Source: Chrysochromulina tobinii
Taxonomy: Eukaryota; Haptophyta; Prymnesiales; Chrysochromulinaceae
Length of the DNA: 64,000 nt
Direction of reading: 5' to 3'
NCBI GenBank assembly: GCA_001275005.1
Contig: JWZX01003412.1
Span: 22,148 to 86,147, forward strand
The position numbers were made by a program, and so were the translations under genes. Below the pieces are notes generated by a model, which was given only the letters and a program-made list of their open reading frames with translations, ran no database searches and was not told the DNA's origin. This document shows, in pieces, positions 49,706 through 60,570 of this stretch (its first letter is position 1; each line of letters begins with the position of its first letter).

Positions 49706-50626
49706 TCAACACGCACCACTCGATTCTCGAGACGCAGACGGCGGCAGGGTCCGATCCGGTGGCGAGGGCGGCGGCGCGGGTGCTGCCGACCCGGGCGGCT
49801 GCAGCTGCAGCCTCACCGCTGCTGGAGACGCACTTCTGTCTTCTCGTGCCTCCTCCGCCGATTCCAGCAGCGGCGGTGTCGGCTGCTGCTCACGCTCATG
49901 CTCATGCCCATGTGCATGCTCATGCCCATGCCCATCCGCCGGAGTATCCCCGTCCGCAGCAGCGCCCTCCCTGCGGCTGCGCACAAACGTCCACCACCAC
50001 CAATCCGAAGAGTGTTGGCGCGGCGGGATCGTCGCGTCCGCAGCAGGGCCCCCGCCCCGCCCACGGGCTGGCTGGCACCCCGAACGCGGGCTCGCGACCT
50101 TGAGCATATGAAGACGCCCCATGAGCTCATGGCGCTCGAGGTCGATAGCCATGAGACGCAGCCGCACCTCCAACATGCGCTCCTGCTGCTCTGCACGCAG
50201 GGCGCGTCGTAGCATATCCCCGTAGCGTAGCTCCGCCATCTCGGCGCGTAGCTCTGCGGCTTCGAGTCGATCCTCGAGCTCTGCCTCGTCATCCGAGCTC
50301 CGCCCCAAGGAATGGGGGAAAGAATGGGGTTGCTGCTGATTCTGAAGGTGGCGGATGCGCCCCTCAGACTTCCATGCGCTGGCCTGCGCCATTGAGAAGC
50401 GCGACGCCTTCTTCGATGAGTGCAAGAGAGCGGGCGCAGAATCCGTGACCGCGCCCAGCCCTGTAGCACCGTCCGACGAGCGCTCTGCCCGGCTTGCCAT
50501 CGAGTGACGAGGAGCTGATAGCTTGGGTTGGCTGCCGTGTGAGGAGAAGGACAAGCGAACAGAGTTTCTGACGCTCCTGAGCCCGTTTGTGACGGTGTGC
50601 ACCTTCACGGGCTCCTGCGCCTGCAT
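49706..50626 (-). CDS. Uncharacterised protein with central coiled coil and His-rich tract
   Basis: A 306-residue protein from ATG 50626. The N-terminus is Ser/Arg-rich. Residues about 115-175 form a clear coiled coil (EAELEDRLEAAELRAEMAEL, RRALRAEQQERMLEVRLRLM). It is followed by a Gly/Pro/Arg stretch, a WWWWTFVRSRR patch, a His/Glu run (GHGHEHAHGHEHE) and a Pro/Ser-rich end. The His tract comes from a GCTCATGCCCATG-type repeat and could bind metal, but the repeat may be only sequence drift. No family is recognised. Confidence 0.5.
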   Translation of the reverse strand: MQAQEPVKVHTVTNGLRSVRNSVRLSFSSHGSQPKLSAPRHSMASRAERSSDGATGLGAVTDSAPALLHSSKKASRFSMAQASAWKSEGRIRHLQNQQQPHSFPHSLGRSSDDEAELEDRLEAAELRAEMAELRYGDMLRRALRAEQQERMLEVRLRLMAIDLERHELMGRLHMLKVASPRSGCQPARGRGGGPAADATIPPRQHSSDWWWWTFVRSRREGAAADGDTPADGHGHEHAHGHEHEREQQPTPPLLESAEEAREDRSASPAAVRLQLQPPGSAAPAPPPSPPDRTLPPSASRESSGAC

Positions 50627-51272
50627 GGTGCAGCAAATGTCGAGGCCGCTCCGTGCGTTTAGGAGCGCCCCCCGGCCGGATCGGAGTCAAACTCCATTCA
50701 AGTTGGAGCCGATCGTCCTTTTGCAGGCTGATCAACACAACGCGAAGAAGGCTGTGCTGTGCTGTGCAACACAACGCGCAATCCGGCACACCTAGCACGA
50801 GGGTCGCTATCGCTACTTGTATCAATGGTGCATGGATGGACACGGAGCACGAGCAGCTGGGCCGGAGTGCGGAGATCTTTCAGAGTCCGCCGCAATTCAG
50901 GGGGTCCCCGGGGAGCGGGGGGCGGGGGGGAGCGGCCTGCGGGGTCCCGCCATGCCGCCAATTGGTAGGTAGCTTGGTCAGTTACAAATCTCTCTCGCCG
51001 CGCAGGCGCATGCCCGAAGGAACAAGGATGCCGCAGCGCGCCGTGTGAATGCCATTTGTAATTAAATTTGTAAAGTGTGAATACCGCAGCGCATAATCGA
51101 GAAAAAGTGTGCGTGCGGCGGTTTCAGGATCGCATAAGGAAAGCGACGACGAACGCAATTTTTTCGTGAACCAGAATGCCGCGGGCGGCGAGGACTCTGA
51201 GGCCCCGGCGATGGCATGGGAGACCCTCTCGAGCCAGGACTGTGTCGCGAGTCACCTTCCGTGACCGTCTCA
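50627..51272. other. Intergenic
   Basis: No recognisable gene. GGGAGCGGGGGGCGGGGGGG lies near 50914-50933, and a Pu/Py-biased stretch follows. The overlapping short frames have no domain. Confidence 0.4.
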
Positions 51273-52607
51273 TCAGTCCTCGAGGTCGTCGTTGACGTAG
51301 CTCTCGCTTTGCATCACGCTTTTCTTGGCCTTCTGCGCCTCACGCTTCGTGTAAAGGTCCGACTTGAGCTTCTTGGCCACCAGAGTGTGCGTCACCACGC
51401 CGATGCGCACGTCCATGTTTTTACGCTCGTCCTTGAGGCGCGCGAGCGCGGACTTGATCTTGATGAGCGGTGATGTGTCGGTCATCGAGGTGCCGCGCTC
51501 GTCCATCTTGCCCTTGATGGCGCCCAACTCATCGCTCACCGTCGAGAGTGTGTTCGTCAGCTCGGCGATGGCCTCCGACTTTGCGTTGAACGCATCCTGT
51601 ACCTCCTGCAACTTCTCCTGGTTCTGAGAAAATTCGTCGACAGCGTCCTTGCACTGCGAGTTGAGCTTCTGCTCGCTCTTGCGCACCGCCTGCACCGTGC
51701 GTTCCATGTCCTCCGAAAGCCGATCGAGCATCACATACGTCTCAGGTGCGAGTGCCGCGACCCTCTCCTGATGACTCTTGGTGTTCACCAGCCGGTTGCG
51801 CCACTCCTTCGGGTCGGAGAGGATCTGCATCTTGAGCAGCGGCGTGACGCGCTCGAGCTCGATCTGCCACGCCGCCGGGTCCACCGTCGCGTCCAGGATT
51901 GAGTCCGTCAGCTTGGCCATCGCCGCGCCGTCGAAGCCATCGCCACCGCCAAAGAACTCATCCTCCTCCACGTCGGCTGCGCCAACCTCGTCGGCCATCT
52001 CGTCCGCGTCGACCTCGGCGTCCTCATCGACGGCGGCCTCCTCGTACGCATCCTCCTCCGCGTACTCGGCGCGCTTGAACTCGAGCGGCAGCGCGTCAAG
52101 CAGGTGCTTGAGAACAGCGCAGCAGTTGTCGCCGTAGCCCTGCTTGAGCTTCTGCGGCGGGTAGTTCGTCGGCGCACCGATCTGCTGCAGTTGCGAGAAG
52201 AGGTCGCTAACCGTGCTGTTTGGATCGTCCATCTGGCTCGGAGCACGCCAGTGGATGCCCTGCAGCGACATGACCCAGGAGCACACCGCGCAGAAGTAAT
52301 GGAACTGCTCCGCTGGGTTTCCTGATGCGAGCGCAAAGTAAGTGTGCGTAAGCGGCTTGAAGCTGCCCGGCATGCCGCGCTCGTAGTTGTGCATCTTGAG
52401 CCGCTCGAGTATCTCCTCCATGAGCTGAAATGGAACGTGCTCCGCGTCTGCATTGCGCACCTCGCCCTCCTGACCCTTGCGCTGAAGCGTCGCTGCGGCA
52501 TTGGCCACCATGCTCATCACGCCTGCCATCGACGCGCCGCCTGACTTCTTGGCGAAAGGGTTCACCGTTGGCGCAGGCGCGCGCGGCTCGTCATCGTCGT
52601 CGTCCAT
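51273..52607 (-). CDS. IFT57: Intraflagellar transport protein IFT57 (Hippi)
   Basis: About 444 residues from ATG 52607 (an in-frame ATG at 52676 adds 23 residues). It is a subunit of the IFT-B complex that carries cargo and docks kinesin-II along cilia and flagella. The N-terminal calponin-homology-like region reads FQLMEEILERLKMHNYERGM, then FALASGNPAEQFHYFCAVCS, then GDNCCAVLKHLLDAL. An acidic linker follows (EEDAYEEAAVDEDAEVDADE). Next is WQIELERVTPLLKM..WRNRL, then a long coiled coil (about 300-400) and the conserved KSDLYTKREAQKAKKS C-terminus. It shows that the organism builds flagella. Its start is 226 bp from the divergent GT31 gene. Confidence 0.92.
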   Translation of the reverse strand: MDDDDDEPRAPAPTVNPFAKKSGGASMAGVMSMVANAAATLQRKGQEGEVRNADAEHVPFQLMEEILERLKMHNYERGMPGSFKPLTHTYFALASGNPAEQFHYFCAVCSWVMSLQGIHWRAPSQMDDPNSTVSDLFSQLQQIGAPTNYPPQKLKQGYGDNCCAVLKHLLDALPLEFKRAEYAEEDAYEEAAVDEDAEVDADEMADEVGAADVEEDEFFGGGDGFDGAAMAKLTDSILDATVDPAAWQIELERVTPLLKMQILSDPKEWRNRLVNTKSHQERVAALAPETYVMLDRLSEDMERTVQAVRKSEQKLNSQCKDAVDEFSQNQEKLQEVQDAFNAKSEAIAELTNTLSTVSDELGAIKGKMDERGTSMTDTSPLIKIKSALARLKDERKNMDVRIGVVTHTLVAKKLKSDLYTKREAQKAKKSVMQSESYVNDDLED

Positions 52608-52833
52608 GTCGTCGTCAGGCACCGCCCTCCGAGAGCGGAAGGAGGGCCGTTGCGGACACAACGAAAACCACTTCACACCGTTTTCTTCTTCAAGGTGTTA
52701 ACAAAAACAAAAACAGAGTATCACTGCGACTTTTAACCTGCGACTATAGTGAGCGAGCCCCAATGCTCGGATATGATGCATTCGCGAGGCATGTGCAACT
52801 TTGGTGGCCCACGAGCACGCGACGCGAGCGAAT

Positions 52834-54260
52834 ATGGCCTCCGCCGACGCGGCCTACGTGCACGCGCGCTTCTGCCATGACGTCGTTCCAGAACGTCCGC
52901 TCTTGGCTGTTCTTGGCGTGTTTTCTTATGAAGCTCGACGGGTCTTGCGGGACGGATCGCGCAACACGTGGCTGCCGCTGATGCCACCGCTTGTACACAC
53001 ACGCTTCGTCATGCGTGGAGAATCGCCCGTCAATGCAACAACTCTCGAGCGCGAAATCGATCAGCATGGCGATATCGTTCTCGTGCGTGGTGCTTCAAGG
53101 ACAGATAGTAAAGTGGCGCCGTTGCTCAGTCTGATCGGTTGGTTTGTTTGCGCCTACCAAATTTACAAGGGTGTTCCATTCTTTGGGAGTAGACCGATAT
53201 GGAGTTGAACGCGGCCAATACATGCACGTGCCCATTGAATGCACGAGACACTGACTTTCGCTTTCGATGCTCTCCGGCAGAAGCGGACGACGACGTCTGG
53301 ATTCGCGCCGAAGCTCTCGTGCCGCTACTGAGCAAGGCCAACTCTCTGCTGCGTCCCGACCGATCGGTCTACATGGGACGGTTCGAGAGCTACCACTGGG
53401 CCACCACGCCGAACAACGAGGGGCCAATCGGCTTCAGCTACCGTTGGCAAGCCTGTAGCCGACACCGGCACGAATGGCGTGTGCGAGACCCCCTTCACCG
53501 CGACGGCCTTTCCGGACCCTTCAACTTCGCCAAAGGAGCTCTCTTCTTCCTATCTGCCAATTTGAGCCGTATTGTGACGGACTGGGAGGGCAGCACGGGC
53601 GAAGCCGCCGAACTGATCGGCAGGAACGACCAGCGCTGCTATTTGGACTCGCCAGCAATGCTGGCCTCGCGAGTGTCAAAGAATCGCAGCGTCGTCCTCG
53701 GTGGCCCCTGCGCGGGTACCAGTATCTTCGTTCAGCCACCAGTGGAGGATGTCTGGCTTGGCCATGCACTAAGCCAAGCAGCCATCGGCTGGACGACTTT
53801 CGTTGATCTTGACGTCTACCTGTTTAGCATGTCACCCTGGAACTTTTACGTGCGCGAGTCGCAAATCGTGTGGCACTCGAATCTGAACACGGAGTTCCCG
53901 ATACGGGCCTCGATCGTGCAGGATTGGGCGGCAAATCGCAGCCGTCAGAGCCAATGCAGCAGCTGGGCCAACTTGACATTGAGGTGCACTCGGCACTCGA
54001 AGACCAAATCGTACCCTTCGAGCGGCCTACGGATCTCGGAGCAAAGCACCAAAGAAGCGTTTGGTGAGCGTACATGCGCAGGCCAGCCGATTCGGAAGTG
54101 TGACCTCAACGCGCCGAGAGGGTGCAGCTCGTCCAAAGTTTCACTGTGGGCAGAACGCAACAGGGTTGGCCAACTCGCGAGGCAGAGAGAGCAAGAAGAA
54201 AAGCAGAGGACTGGGCTGACTGGGCGGGACATCAGACCAAGCATGAAACGGTCTTTGTGA
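52834..54260 (+). CDS. GT31-type beta-1,3-galactosyltransferase-like protein (2 exons)
   Basis: Exons 52834-53170 and 53281-54260, 438 residues. The 110-bp intron (GTGTTC..CGGCAG, phase 1) joins CAYQIYK to E-ADDDVWI. GT31 landmarks appear in order: LLAVLGVFSYEARRVLRDGS followed by RNTW (the R-R-x-x-x-R-x-T-W region), RFVMRGES, EIDQHGDIV, the DxD metal site ADDDVW, YMGRFE, a Gly-Pro-FNFAKGALFFLS strand, and PPVEDVWLG with the conserved E-D-V near the catalytic centre. GT31 enzymes add galactose or GlcNAc in the Golgi. No N-terminal TM anchor is seen, so an upstream exon with a signal anchor is likely missing. The tail after about residue 330 is basic and unstructured. Confidence 0.8.
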
Positions 54261-54688
54261 TGGCATTTACAGCATCATGTGCTGGCCGGGTGGGCGTGTC
54301 AGCACGATATTGTTAACGCGCGCTCGCGTCGTCCGTTGTCTACATTTCCTACTAGAAACGAAACGTCGTTACAGCTTACTGCTTACGCGGGGTCTCAGAG
54401 CTCACACCAATGGCTCACACCTCACAGCTAAGTCGAGCGCAGACCCGCAGACTGGCCAGAGCGGAGCGCAAAATCCGGGATATTAATCCGAATCACGGAT
54501 CCCCCGAGTTCTCCCCCCGAGAAGAGAACAAGGAAAACTGTTCAACAGAACAACGTGTGATCCGCGGCCTAATATCGCGCTCACAGGATCCGTACCAACG
54601 ACGTCGCTCGATGGCCGGTACCGTACGGCGCTACTGACCGCAACTTACCGAATCCGTGGTCCGACAACGACGTGGCCTGCGCGCGGGG
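54261..54688. other. Intergenic between convergent genes
   Basis: No gene is seen. It holds the 3' ends of the GT31 gene and the minus-strand propeller gene. Confidence 0.4.
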
Positions 54689-55972
54689 TCAGCATCCCAT
54701 CTGTGTCGTCCACTGAGTGAGCGCATCCACGGGGATCTCATACCGTCTCAGTTGCGACGGCGGCACTTCGGCTCCGTGGGCCAGATTTGAAGATTCCACA
54801 ACCCCCGGCACGTTTTCGTGAACGTACAGCCAGACCCAATTGCCTCGACGCAAGAGGCCAGACGCCGGGTGGTGCACCGTCCGCTCCTTGGACGAGTCGA
54901 GCGCACACCTTTGTAGAGGAGTGGGCCTGCGCCACGTGATGCCGTCGGTTGAGCAGCTCATGGCGATGCAACCGACTCGATGTTGGACCATGGGCATCAG
55001 TGCGACCAAACTGCGTTTGGACGTCGGTATGCTCTGGACGGACATGAAGTAGATGTCGCCCTGGGTGAGACTGTACCCATCAATCACGACGAGCTCAAAG
55101 GGAGACCAGTTCTCGCCATCCACCGATGATGTGACCTGCACAAACCGCTGCCCGGTGGTCGCAGGGTTGGCGCGCGCGTAGAGCCAGAAGCGGCCATTGT
55201 GATGCACAAGAGACAGGCGACCATCGAACTCGCACGCAGGACGGGAATCGTTCATATCCTTGGGCCGTTTGTGCAGGTAGTAGAAGTAACGCCCTTCGGT
55301 GCAACCAGGGTGCCAGCCTCTGAGAATACGATGAACCCTGCGCCATGTAGGCGGGCTCACAGACAGTCGACCCGCTAGGTCGGTGGTCGGCTGTGGAAGC
55401 CTGCCGTGCAGCATGTAGATGCCTGTGTGGACACCACCGGGGGTCTTCCACATGAAGCGTTTGTTGTCCAGGCCACCGACTGCGAGGAGTTGGCCAGCGT
55501 GACGTAGCACGGCCAAGTTGTGTGTCAGCAAGCGCTCTGACGTGCTGTCCGCAAGTTGTGCTGCGTGGGGCATGAAGGTGGTCGGTTGTGAGCCAAACCG
55601 CAAACCATCTGCAGAGGCAAGCATCAACACATTCGCGGGCCCTACAGCATGTTTTGCGACATCGTGGCCGATGTGGTCCTTGAATAGGACGCACACGGCT
55701 TGGCCACCTTCCACACATTCCATCACTGTGAAGTAGCGCCACCCATCGCCGTGGACTTTCACTTGTGTTGATATGCTCGACTTTGACTCAGGCTTTTCGG
55801 AGCTTGTGATCGAGCCCGTCACCTCGAAGCGCACATTATGCACTTGTGAACTCGTAGTGGTTTCCACCTTCAAGATTCTGCAAATCGTTGTGTTCTCGCC
55901 GAGTTGCACCAAGCTTTGAGGCCACATATCTTTTAGGAACGGCCGTCCGGCCTCGCAGAGAGACCTCGGCAT
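54689..55972 (-). CDS. Sialidase/GH43-like beta-propeller protein
   Basis: 427 residues from ATG 55972 (the frame is open upstream to a GTG only). The chain shows repeated propeller-like blades: VLMLASADGLRFG, then RLLTHNLAVLRHAGQLLAVG, then EFDGRLSLVHHNGRFWLYAR, then QVTSSVDGENWSPFELV and AMSCSTDGITWRRPTPL. The S-x-D-G-x-x-W/F (Asp-box-like) strings and the YARANP / VALMPM strands resemble five-bladed glycosidase folds (GH43/GH68 or sialidase superfamily). The catalytic acids cannot be assigned by eye. No signal peptide is evident from this start, so a 5' exon may be missing. A role in glycan or sulfated polysaccharide handling fits its neighbours but is inference. Confidence 0.6.
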   Translation of the reverse strand: MPRSLCEAGRPFLKDMWPQSLVQLGENTTICRILKVETTTSSQVHNVRFEVTGSITSSEKPESKSSISTQVKVHGDGWRYFTVMECVEGGQAVCVLFKDHIGHDVAKHAVGPANVLMLASADGLRFGSQPTTFMPHAAQLADSTSERLLTHNLAVLRHAGQLLAVGGLDNKRFMWKTPGGVHTGIYMLHGRLPQPTTDLAGRLSVSPPTWRRVHRILRGWHPGCTEGRYFYYLHKRPKDMNDSRPACEFDGRLSLVHHNGRFWLYARANPATTGQRFVQVTSSVDGENWSPFELVVIDGYSLTQGDIYFMSVQSIPTSKRSLVALMPMVQHRVGCIAMSCSTDGITWRRPTPLQRCALDSSKERTVHHPASGLLRRGNWVWLYVHENVPGVVESSNLAHGAEVPPSQLRRYEIPVDALTQWTTQMGC

Positions 55973-56411
55973 CAGGCAAGCGCTTGTGCCGCAAAGCAAG
56001 CGATGGCGCGTGCACTGCACCCGTCCCAGCGGGTGCGACGGTCGGTGCTACACAAACACTACAGTAATGAAAAAGTCACAGAGGACGCTGAGCAAGTTTG
56101 AGCGCGTTGTGAACATTCACGTTTGAGGAAAGCTCCTCGATGAGAGTGTGTTGTTTGAACGCTTGGGAAGGCGGGCGCAACTTGTGAAATTTCAGGGGCG
56201 GGCGCAGCATGTATTTCGTACCGATAGAACAACATATCTGCCCCGCCCCGGACGTTAGCGACCGGCTGGGGCTGTGGAGACTGCCGCTCACTGACGTTTT
56301 TGTTTAGGTCTGGCGTTTTCCTGGTCGATATGTGGTCGGAGGCGTTCCCCAAACCAGCTTTGAAAGTTGCCAAGATAGGCAACCTCGACTTATCTCCTAA
56401 ACGGGAACAAA
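55973..56411. other. Intergenic between divergent genes
   Basis: No coding signal is clear. It should contain promoters for the propeller gene (minus) and the DUF6473-like gene (plus). Confidence 0.4.
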
Positions 56412-59235
56412 ATGGCTTCGTCTCCCCGTGGGTCTCCCCTTGATGGCCGACTACGTGTACGGTTGATGGTATTTGGGATATGCGGCGCCCTCGCGGTCCC
56501 ACCGACGCCATTCGAGCCCTCAACGCTCCAAACCACAGACGTCCAGAAAGAAACGCTCACGACGACGATGGTGGCTGGCGTCGTGGCACCCGCGTCGACG
56601 GCGGTCGAAGTCCTCCGTGTTGGCAAATGCTCGATAGCTCCCGGTGGACCCACGCCCGAAGTGATAGCGCAGTGGGAGGACGAGCTGCGCCAGGCCGCGA
56701 CCGCAACTGTGGCCAATGGCAGCGTGTTTGCCGACACCGACAACCTGTATGTCTACGACCGCTGCTTTGTGCCTCGTCGCGTGTGCAAGGTCTACGTTCG
56801 TGCATCCGATGCATTGCTGCTTCTGCCTCGCGATGGGCCAGAAGAGGTGACCCTGCAGCCGAGGGCATATGACGTGGTCATAGGCGCGGCTCAATCAATA
56901 GGCGCCGTTGCGCGCAAGAGCTTTGCATTGCTGCTCGAGCAGGGTGGCAGCTTGCCGATCATCAATCTAGGCAGGGGTTCTGCCAGTCCGGATATGTACA
57001 CAGAAAGCGCCAACTGGCCAGTCGTCGCGCCCATCTTCTATAATGCGCGTAGCATCATCCTCTGCGTCATGGCGGGTCGCTCCTCGCCCAACTCAGCGAC
57101 TGCGGTCACAGGGAAGTTTGGGCTTGCGCATGCGAAGGCGTTCAAACAGTTGCGTGAGTGGTACTATTCCAAGGACCCAGTGAATGCAACGCGCGGTGAG
57201 CAGTTGCGTCTGGAGTCGCTTGAGAACGCCCGGCGTGACTACGTGGAGCTCATCCGCCGGGTTCGTGCGGGGCTCCCCAAGTGGACAACCCAAGCCACGG
57301 ATCCTCTTGGTCTGGTTTTCGGCGTGCCCAATCTCTGGCTGCTCATCTCTCGCCGAATTCCCGCAGTACTACTTGAATCGCACAGGCGTTCGGAATGTTA
57401 TTGGGAGTCTCGGAGCCGAACTCGGCGCCGAAATCATCGACGCGAGCACCTTCGGGTTGCCGCCGGCGCAGCCGATCCCTATTGACCAATGCTCGGCCTG
57501 CCGTTCGAATGCCTCAGCGGTGTGCGAAGCAGGAACGGCACGTGTTGATGCGAAACATGAGGGGCGCACGTGCGGTAGCGCGTGCGGCTACGTGAAGTCT
57601 GCATACTATCCGGACGACAACGGCCATGAGCACGCAGCGCGTTTAATCGGCGCAGCACTACAGGCATCACCGATGGCGATGACGTTACCGCCGCCTTCGA
57701 TCGCTCATCCACCTCCACCTCCGATCGTCCATTCACTTCCGCCTCCGATCGCCCATTCACTTCCGCCTCCGATCGGCCATCTTCCTCCGCCTCCGATCGC
57801 CCATTCACTTCCGCCTCCTGTTGCCGCTCACCCGCCGCTGCCTGTTACGTCCAATTGCACCGACCAACAGAATAGCGGGGTGAACTACGCAAATGGTCTA
57901 CCCGTGCCGTGCGGCTTCTTCAAAACAAACCCGGCCACTTGCGATTCGTACTCCAGTGCGCGGACCAATTGCCCGATAGCATGCAGCACATGTCCAACGG
58001 CGACCGTCCATCCTGTCCATCCAATTACTCACCTGCCGCCGCCTCTGATCCACTCTCCACCGCCTCCGAGCCACTCGTCACCGCCTCCGAGCCACTCGTC
58101 ACCGCCTCCGAGCCATGCGCCACCGCCTCCGAGCCATGCGCCACCGCCTCCGAGCAATGCGCCACCGCCTCCGAGCGATGCGCCACCGCCTCCGAGCCAC
58201 TCGACACCGCCTCCGAGCAATGCGCCACCGCCTCCGAGCCACTCGTCACCGCCTCCGAGCCACTCGTCACCGCCTCCGAGCCATGCGCCACCGCCACCGC
58301 CGCCGCCTCCGCCACCGCTACCCCACGTCGAGCAAAGCAGGCTCCCGCCACCGCCACCACTACCGCCTCCGCCTCCGCCTCCGCCACCGCCTCCGCCACC
58401 GCCACTGCCACCGCATCCGCCTCAGCCTCCGCTTCCGCCTCCGCCCTCTCCGCCTCCAGTCGATCATCCCTCTCCGCCACCAGCTGCTCGCCTTCCGCCC
58501 ACCACAGACGGTTGTAAGTTTTGGTGCGCGCTGAGCGAGAATCTGCAAGTCAAGTGCGCCTTTGCACAGTGCGCAGCGTGTGCAGAATGCTTGTCGCTCA
58601 ACTTACCGACCACGGCCAATGCGCCGAACTCGACTAGCCCCCTAGCTTCCCCGCCTCCGCTTCCTCACCTGTCGCCAGCCCCTCGATCATCTCCGCCTCT
58701 GCCGTCACTTCTGCCGCCGCCGCCTTGTCCGCGCCCACCCTCGCCGCCGCCAAGGTGTGTGGACGATGACGAGAGCTGCCCGCCCTGGGTGAAGGCAGGC
58801 GAGTGCGACCTCAACGTCGACTACATGCACGTCCACTGCCGATTCTCGTGCGACGCGTGCACGGCGACGCCCCCACCTCCCTCTCCGCACTCCAACCCCT
58901 CGGTGGCTGCCCCCCACATCTCTCGAGCCTGCCCGCCGTTATCCCTGCCGACGTCTCTCACGCCTTCTCCTCCGCCTTTTCCGCCGACCGATGCGCCGGA
59001 CTCGACTAGCCCCCGCCTTCGCCTCGACTCTCGAGCTTCCCCGCCTCCGCCACCACACCCGCACCCTAAAGTGTATCGTTCGCCTTCTCCGCCCACAACG
59101 GCTCTGGACGCTCCTGATTGTGCTGGATCCATCGCGGAGGTCTTTTCGGGGGGGCCTTGTGCCACCAGGCGGGCCAAGAAGACGGGCTACGCGCAGGTGC
59201 TAGCCATTGTCTCGGAGGCATTGAGCGATGTTTGA
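56412..59235 (+). CDS. Secreted DUF6473-like protein with proline-rich repeats and ShK-type domains (frame change)
   Basis: About 940 residues when a frame change near 57270-57295 is bridged. The N-terminus has a signal peptide (LMVFGICGALAVPPTP). The first domain (about 90-400) resembles DUF6473/SGNH-like proteins: YDVVIGAAQSIG, then LPIINLGRGSASPDMY, VMAGRSSPNS, then (after the frame change) PKPRILLVWFSACP and YYPDDNGHEHAARLIG. Two Pro-rich stretches (PPPSHAPPPPSNAPPPPSDA type, like hydroxyproline-rich cell-wall proteins) alternate with ShK-type six-Cys modules: CTDQQNSG..CGFF..PATC..CPIACSTC and CVDDDESCPPWVKAGECDLN..CRFSCDAC, plus a Cys-rich linker. Probably extracellular-matrix or cell-surface. 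The frame change sits in CCCCAAG beside a 13-bp segment between two CCCAAG, so an indel error or a real mutation is equally possible. Confidence 0.65.
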
Positions 59236-59442
59236 CCACACACGACGACACGAGATAACAGGGACGTTAGTAACGATAGTTTCCAATCCTTCATGTGCAA
59301 AACGTTTCCATCGAGTTCATCTTTGGACCCTGCACCCTCCCGAGTCTTTCCCCAGATCCACAGCGCGCAGAAGGATGCTTAGTTCTTATAAAACTATAAA
59401 ATTACATGCACGAATCCAAATTAGGCAATAAACCGAAACGTA

Positions 59443-60570
59443 ATGCTTTCTGGCATCATCGCTTTGCTCCTCGCTGCTTCTCAGCCTAGCGTCGGATTTC
59501 TCGATTCGAGCCGGGATTTAGATGGCCACGCGCAGGTCCTCGTCGTCGTCTCCGACCACGGAACCGGCTCATCGAACTTCGGGCACTCGATGAAAAGGCA
59601 CCCGTGCGTGTTTGACATCGGCGAGCCGTTCGGTGGAGAATACATGTTGTGGACATCGGCAAAGGTCCCCGAGTGCGGTACCAAGAGGCACGTTCTCGCA
59701 GAAGGCATGTTCGATGCCGACTCTGGCAGACTCGAGCACGCGGACAACCCGAAGATGACGATGAAGCTCAAGAATGTGCTCGAGGGCATCACACCGTCAA
59801 AGCGCGGAGACGAAAACCTTGACTCTCGCTCGCTGTACAAAGATCTCAAGTACAACATGGGCGACTACTTTGCCCGCGTCCGCGATCTCGTCTGTGCTGC
59901 AGTGCCCGATAATCTCTGCCCAACCTTGGACTGCGCAATCACGCTCAAGCTGTTCCCGCAGTTTGTTGACGGTATCACTATCGGACAGCGCACGAAGGAC
60001 GATGTGCCGGATGAATGCGACCGAGCTCAGAACGAGAAGGCGATGAAGGCGTGGAAGGACGCCCTCGTCTCGCTCCAGCAGAACCCGAAGATCGCGACGG
60101 TGTCTCTCATGCGTGATGAGGTTGACAGGCAATTTTCACAGTTCCACCGGTTTGCTGAGGAAGGCTCAGAGTTTGACTGCACCATCGCGCGCGCCCCCAC
60201 AACGTTCGCAACCGTGTCGAAAAACTATACCAACCTCCAGATTGAGGTAGAGGACTGCTGGAGAGGTCCTAAAGCTGCCACCAAGTGCCTCGACGACGCC
60301 ATAAAGCTGTTAGGCCTCTCCTCGACGAAGGAGATGACACAGTACATGACGGGCGCATTAGCTGATCGGGCCGCGCAAGGGAAACTGGCGAGCAAGAGCT
60401 GCTCCACCGATCCACTCGGCTACTTCAAGAAAGGGCTGAATGATGACGCGCAACTTTTCGATGCGGACTTTAACGACTTGGACGCGGATCCTGGTGCGGC
60501 ACAGGTGTTGACATCGAAGCACAACCGAAGCGAGGGCGGCACCTCAGGAGGCACAGACGACGAACGATGA
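59443..60570 (+). CDS. Secreted sulfotransferase-like protein
   Basis: A 375-residue single-exon protein. The N-terminal signal peptide is MLSGIIALLLAASQPSVG. It is followed by a P-loop-like 5'-phosphosulfate-binding strand-loop, VLVVVSDHGTGSSNFGHSM, then FDIGEPFGGEYMLWTSAKVP, as in Golgi sulfotransferases (R/H-x-G-S/T-S pattern). Other parts: LKLFPQFVDGI, an all-alpha Cys-containing middle with LPDNLCPTLDC-type and VEDCWRGPKAATKC strings, and LEDCW-like pairs that could form disulfides. Sulfotransferases use PAPS to sulfate glycans or proteins. The family assignment is by the loop only, and the second PAPS motif is not clear. It follows the DUF6473-like gene on the same strand, 207 bp apart. 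Confidence 0.6.
   Translation: MLSGIIALLLAASQPSVGFLDSSRDLDGHAQVLVVVSDHGTGSSNFGHSMKRHPCVFDIGEPFGGEYMLWTSAKVPECGTKRHVLAEGMFDADSGRLEHADNPKMTMKLKNVLEGITPSKRGDENLDSRSLYKDLKYNMGDYFARVRDLVCAAVPDNLCPTLDCAITLKLFPQFVDGITIGQRTKDDVPDECDRAQNEKAMKAWKDALVSLQQNPKIATVSLMRDEVDRQFSQFHRFAEEGSEFDCTIARAPTTFATVSKNYTNLQIEVEDCWRGPKAATKCLDDAIKLLGLSSTKEMTQYMTGALADRAAQGKLASKSCSTDPLGYFKKGLNDDAQLFDADFNDLDADPGAAQVLTSKHNRSEGGTSGGTDDER

Noticed and set aside
58025-58517. Frames of SEP/TASEPL or GGGAWLGGG type
   Set aside because: Off-frame and antisense readings of the PPPS repeat region.
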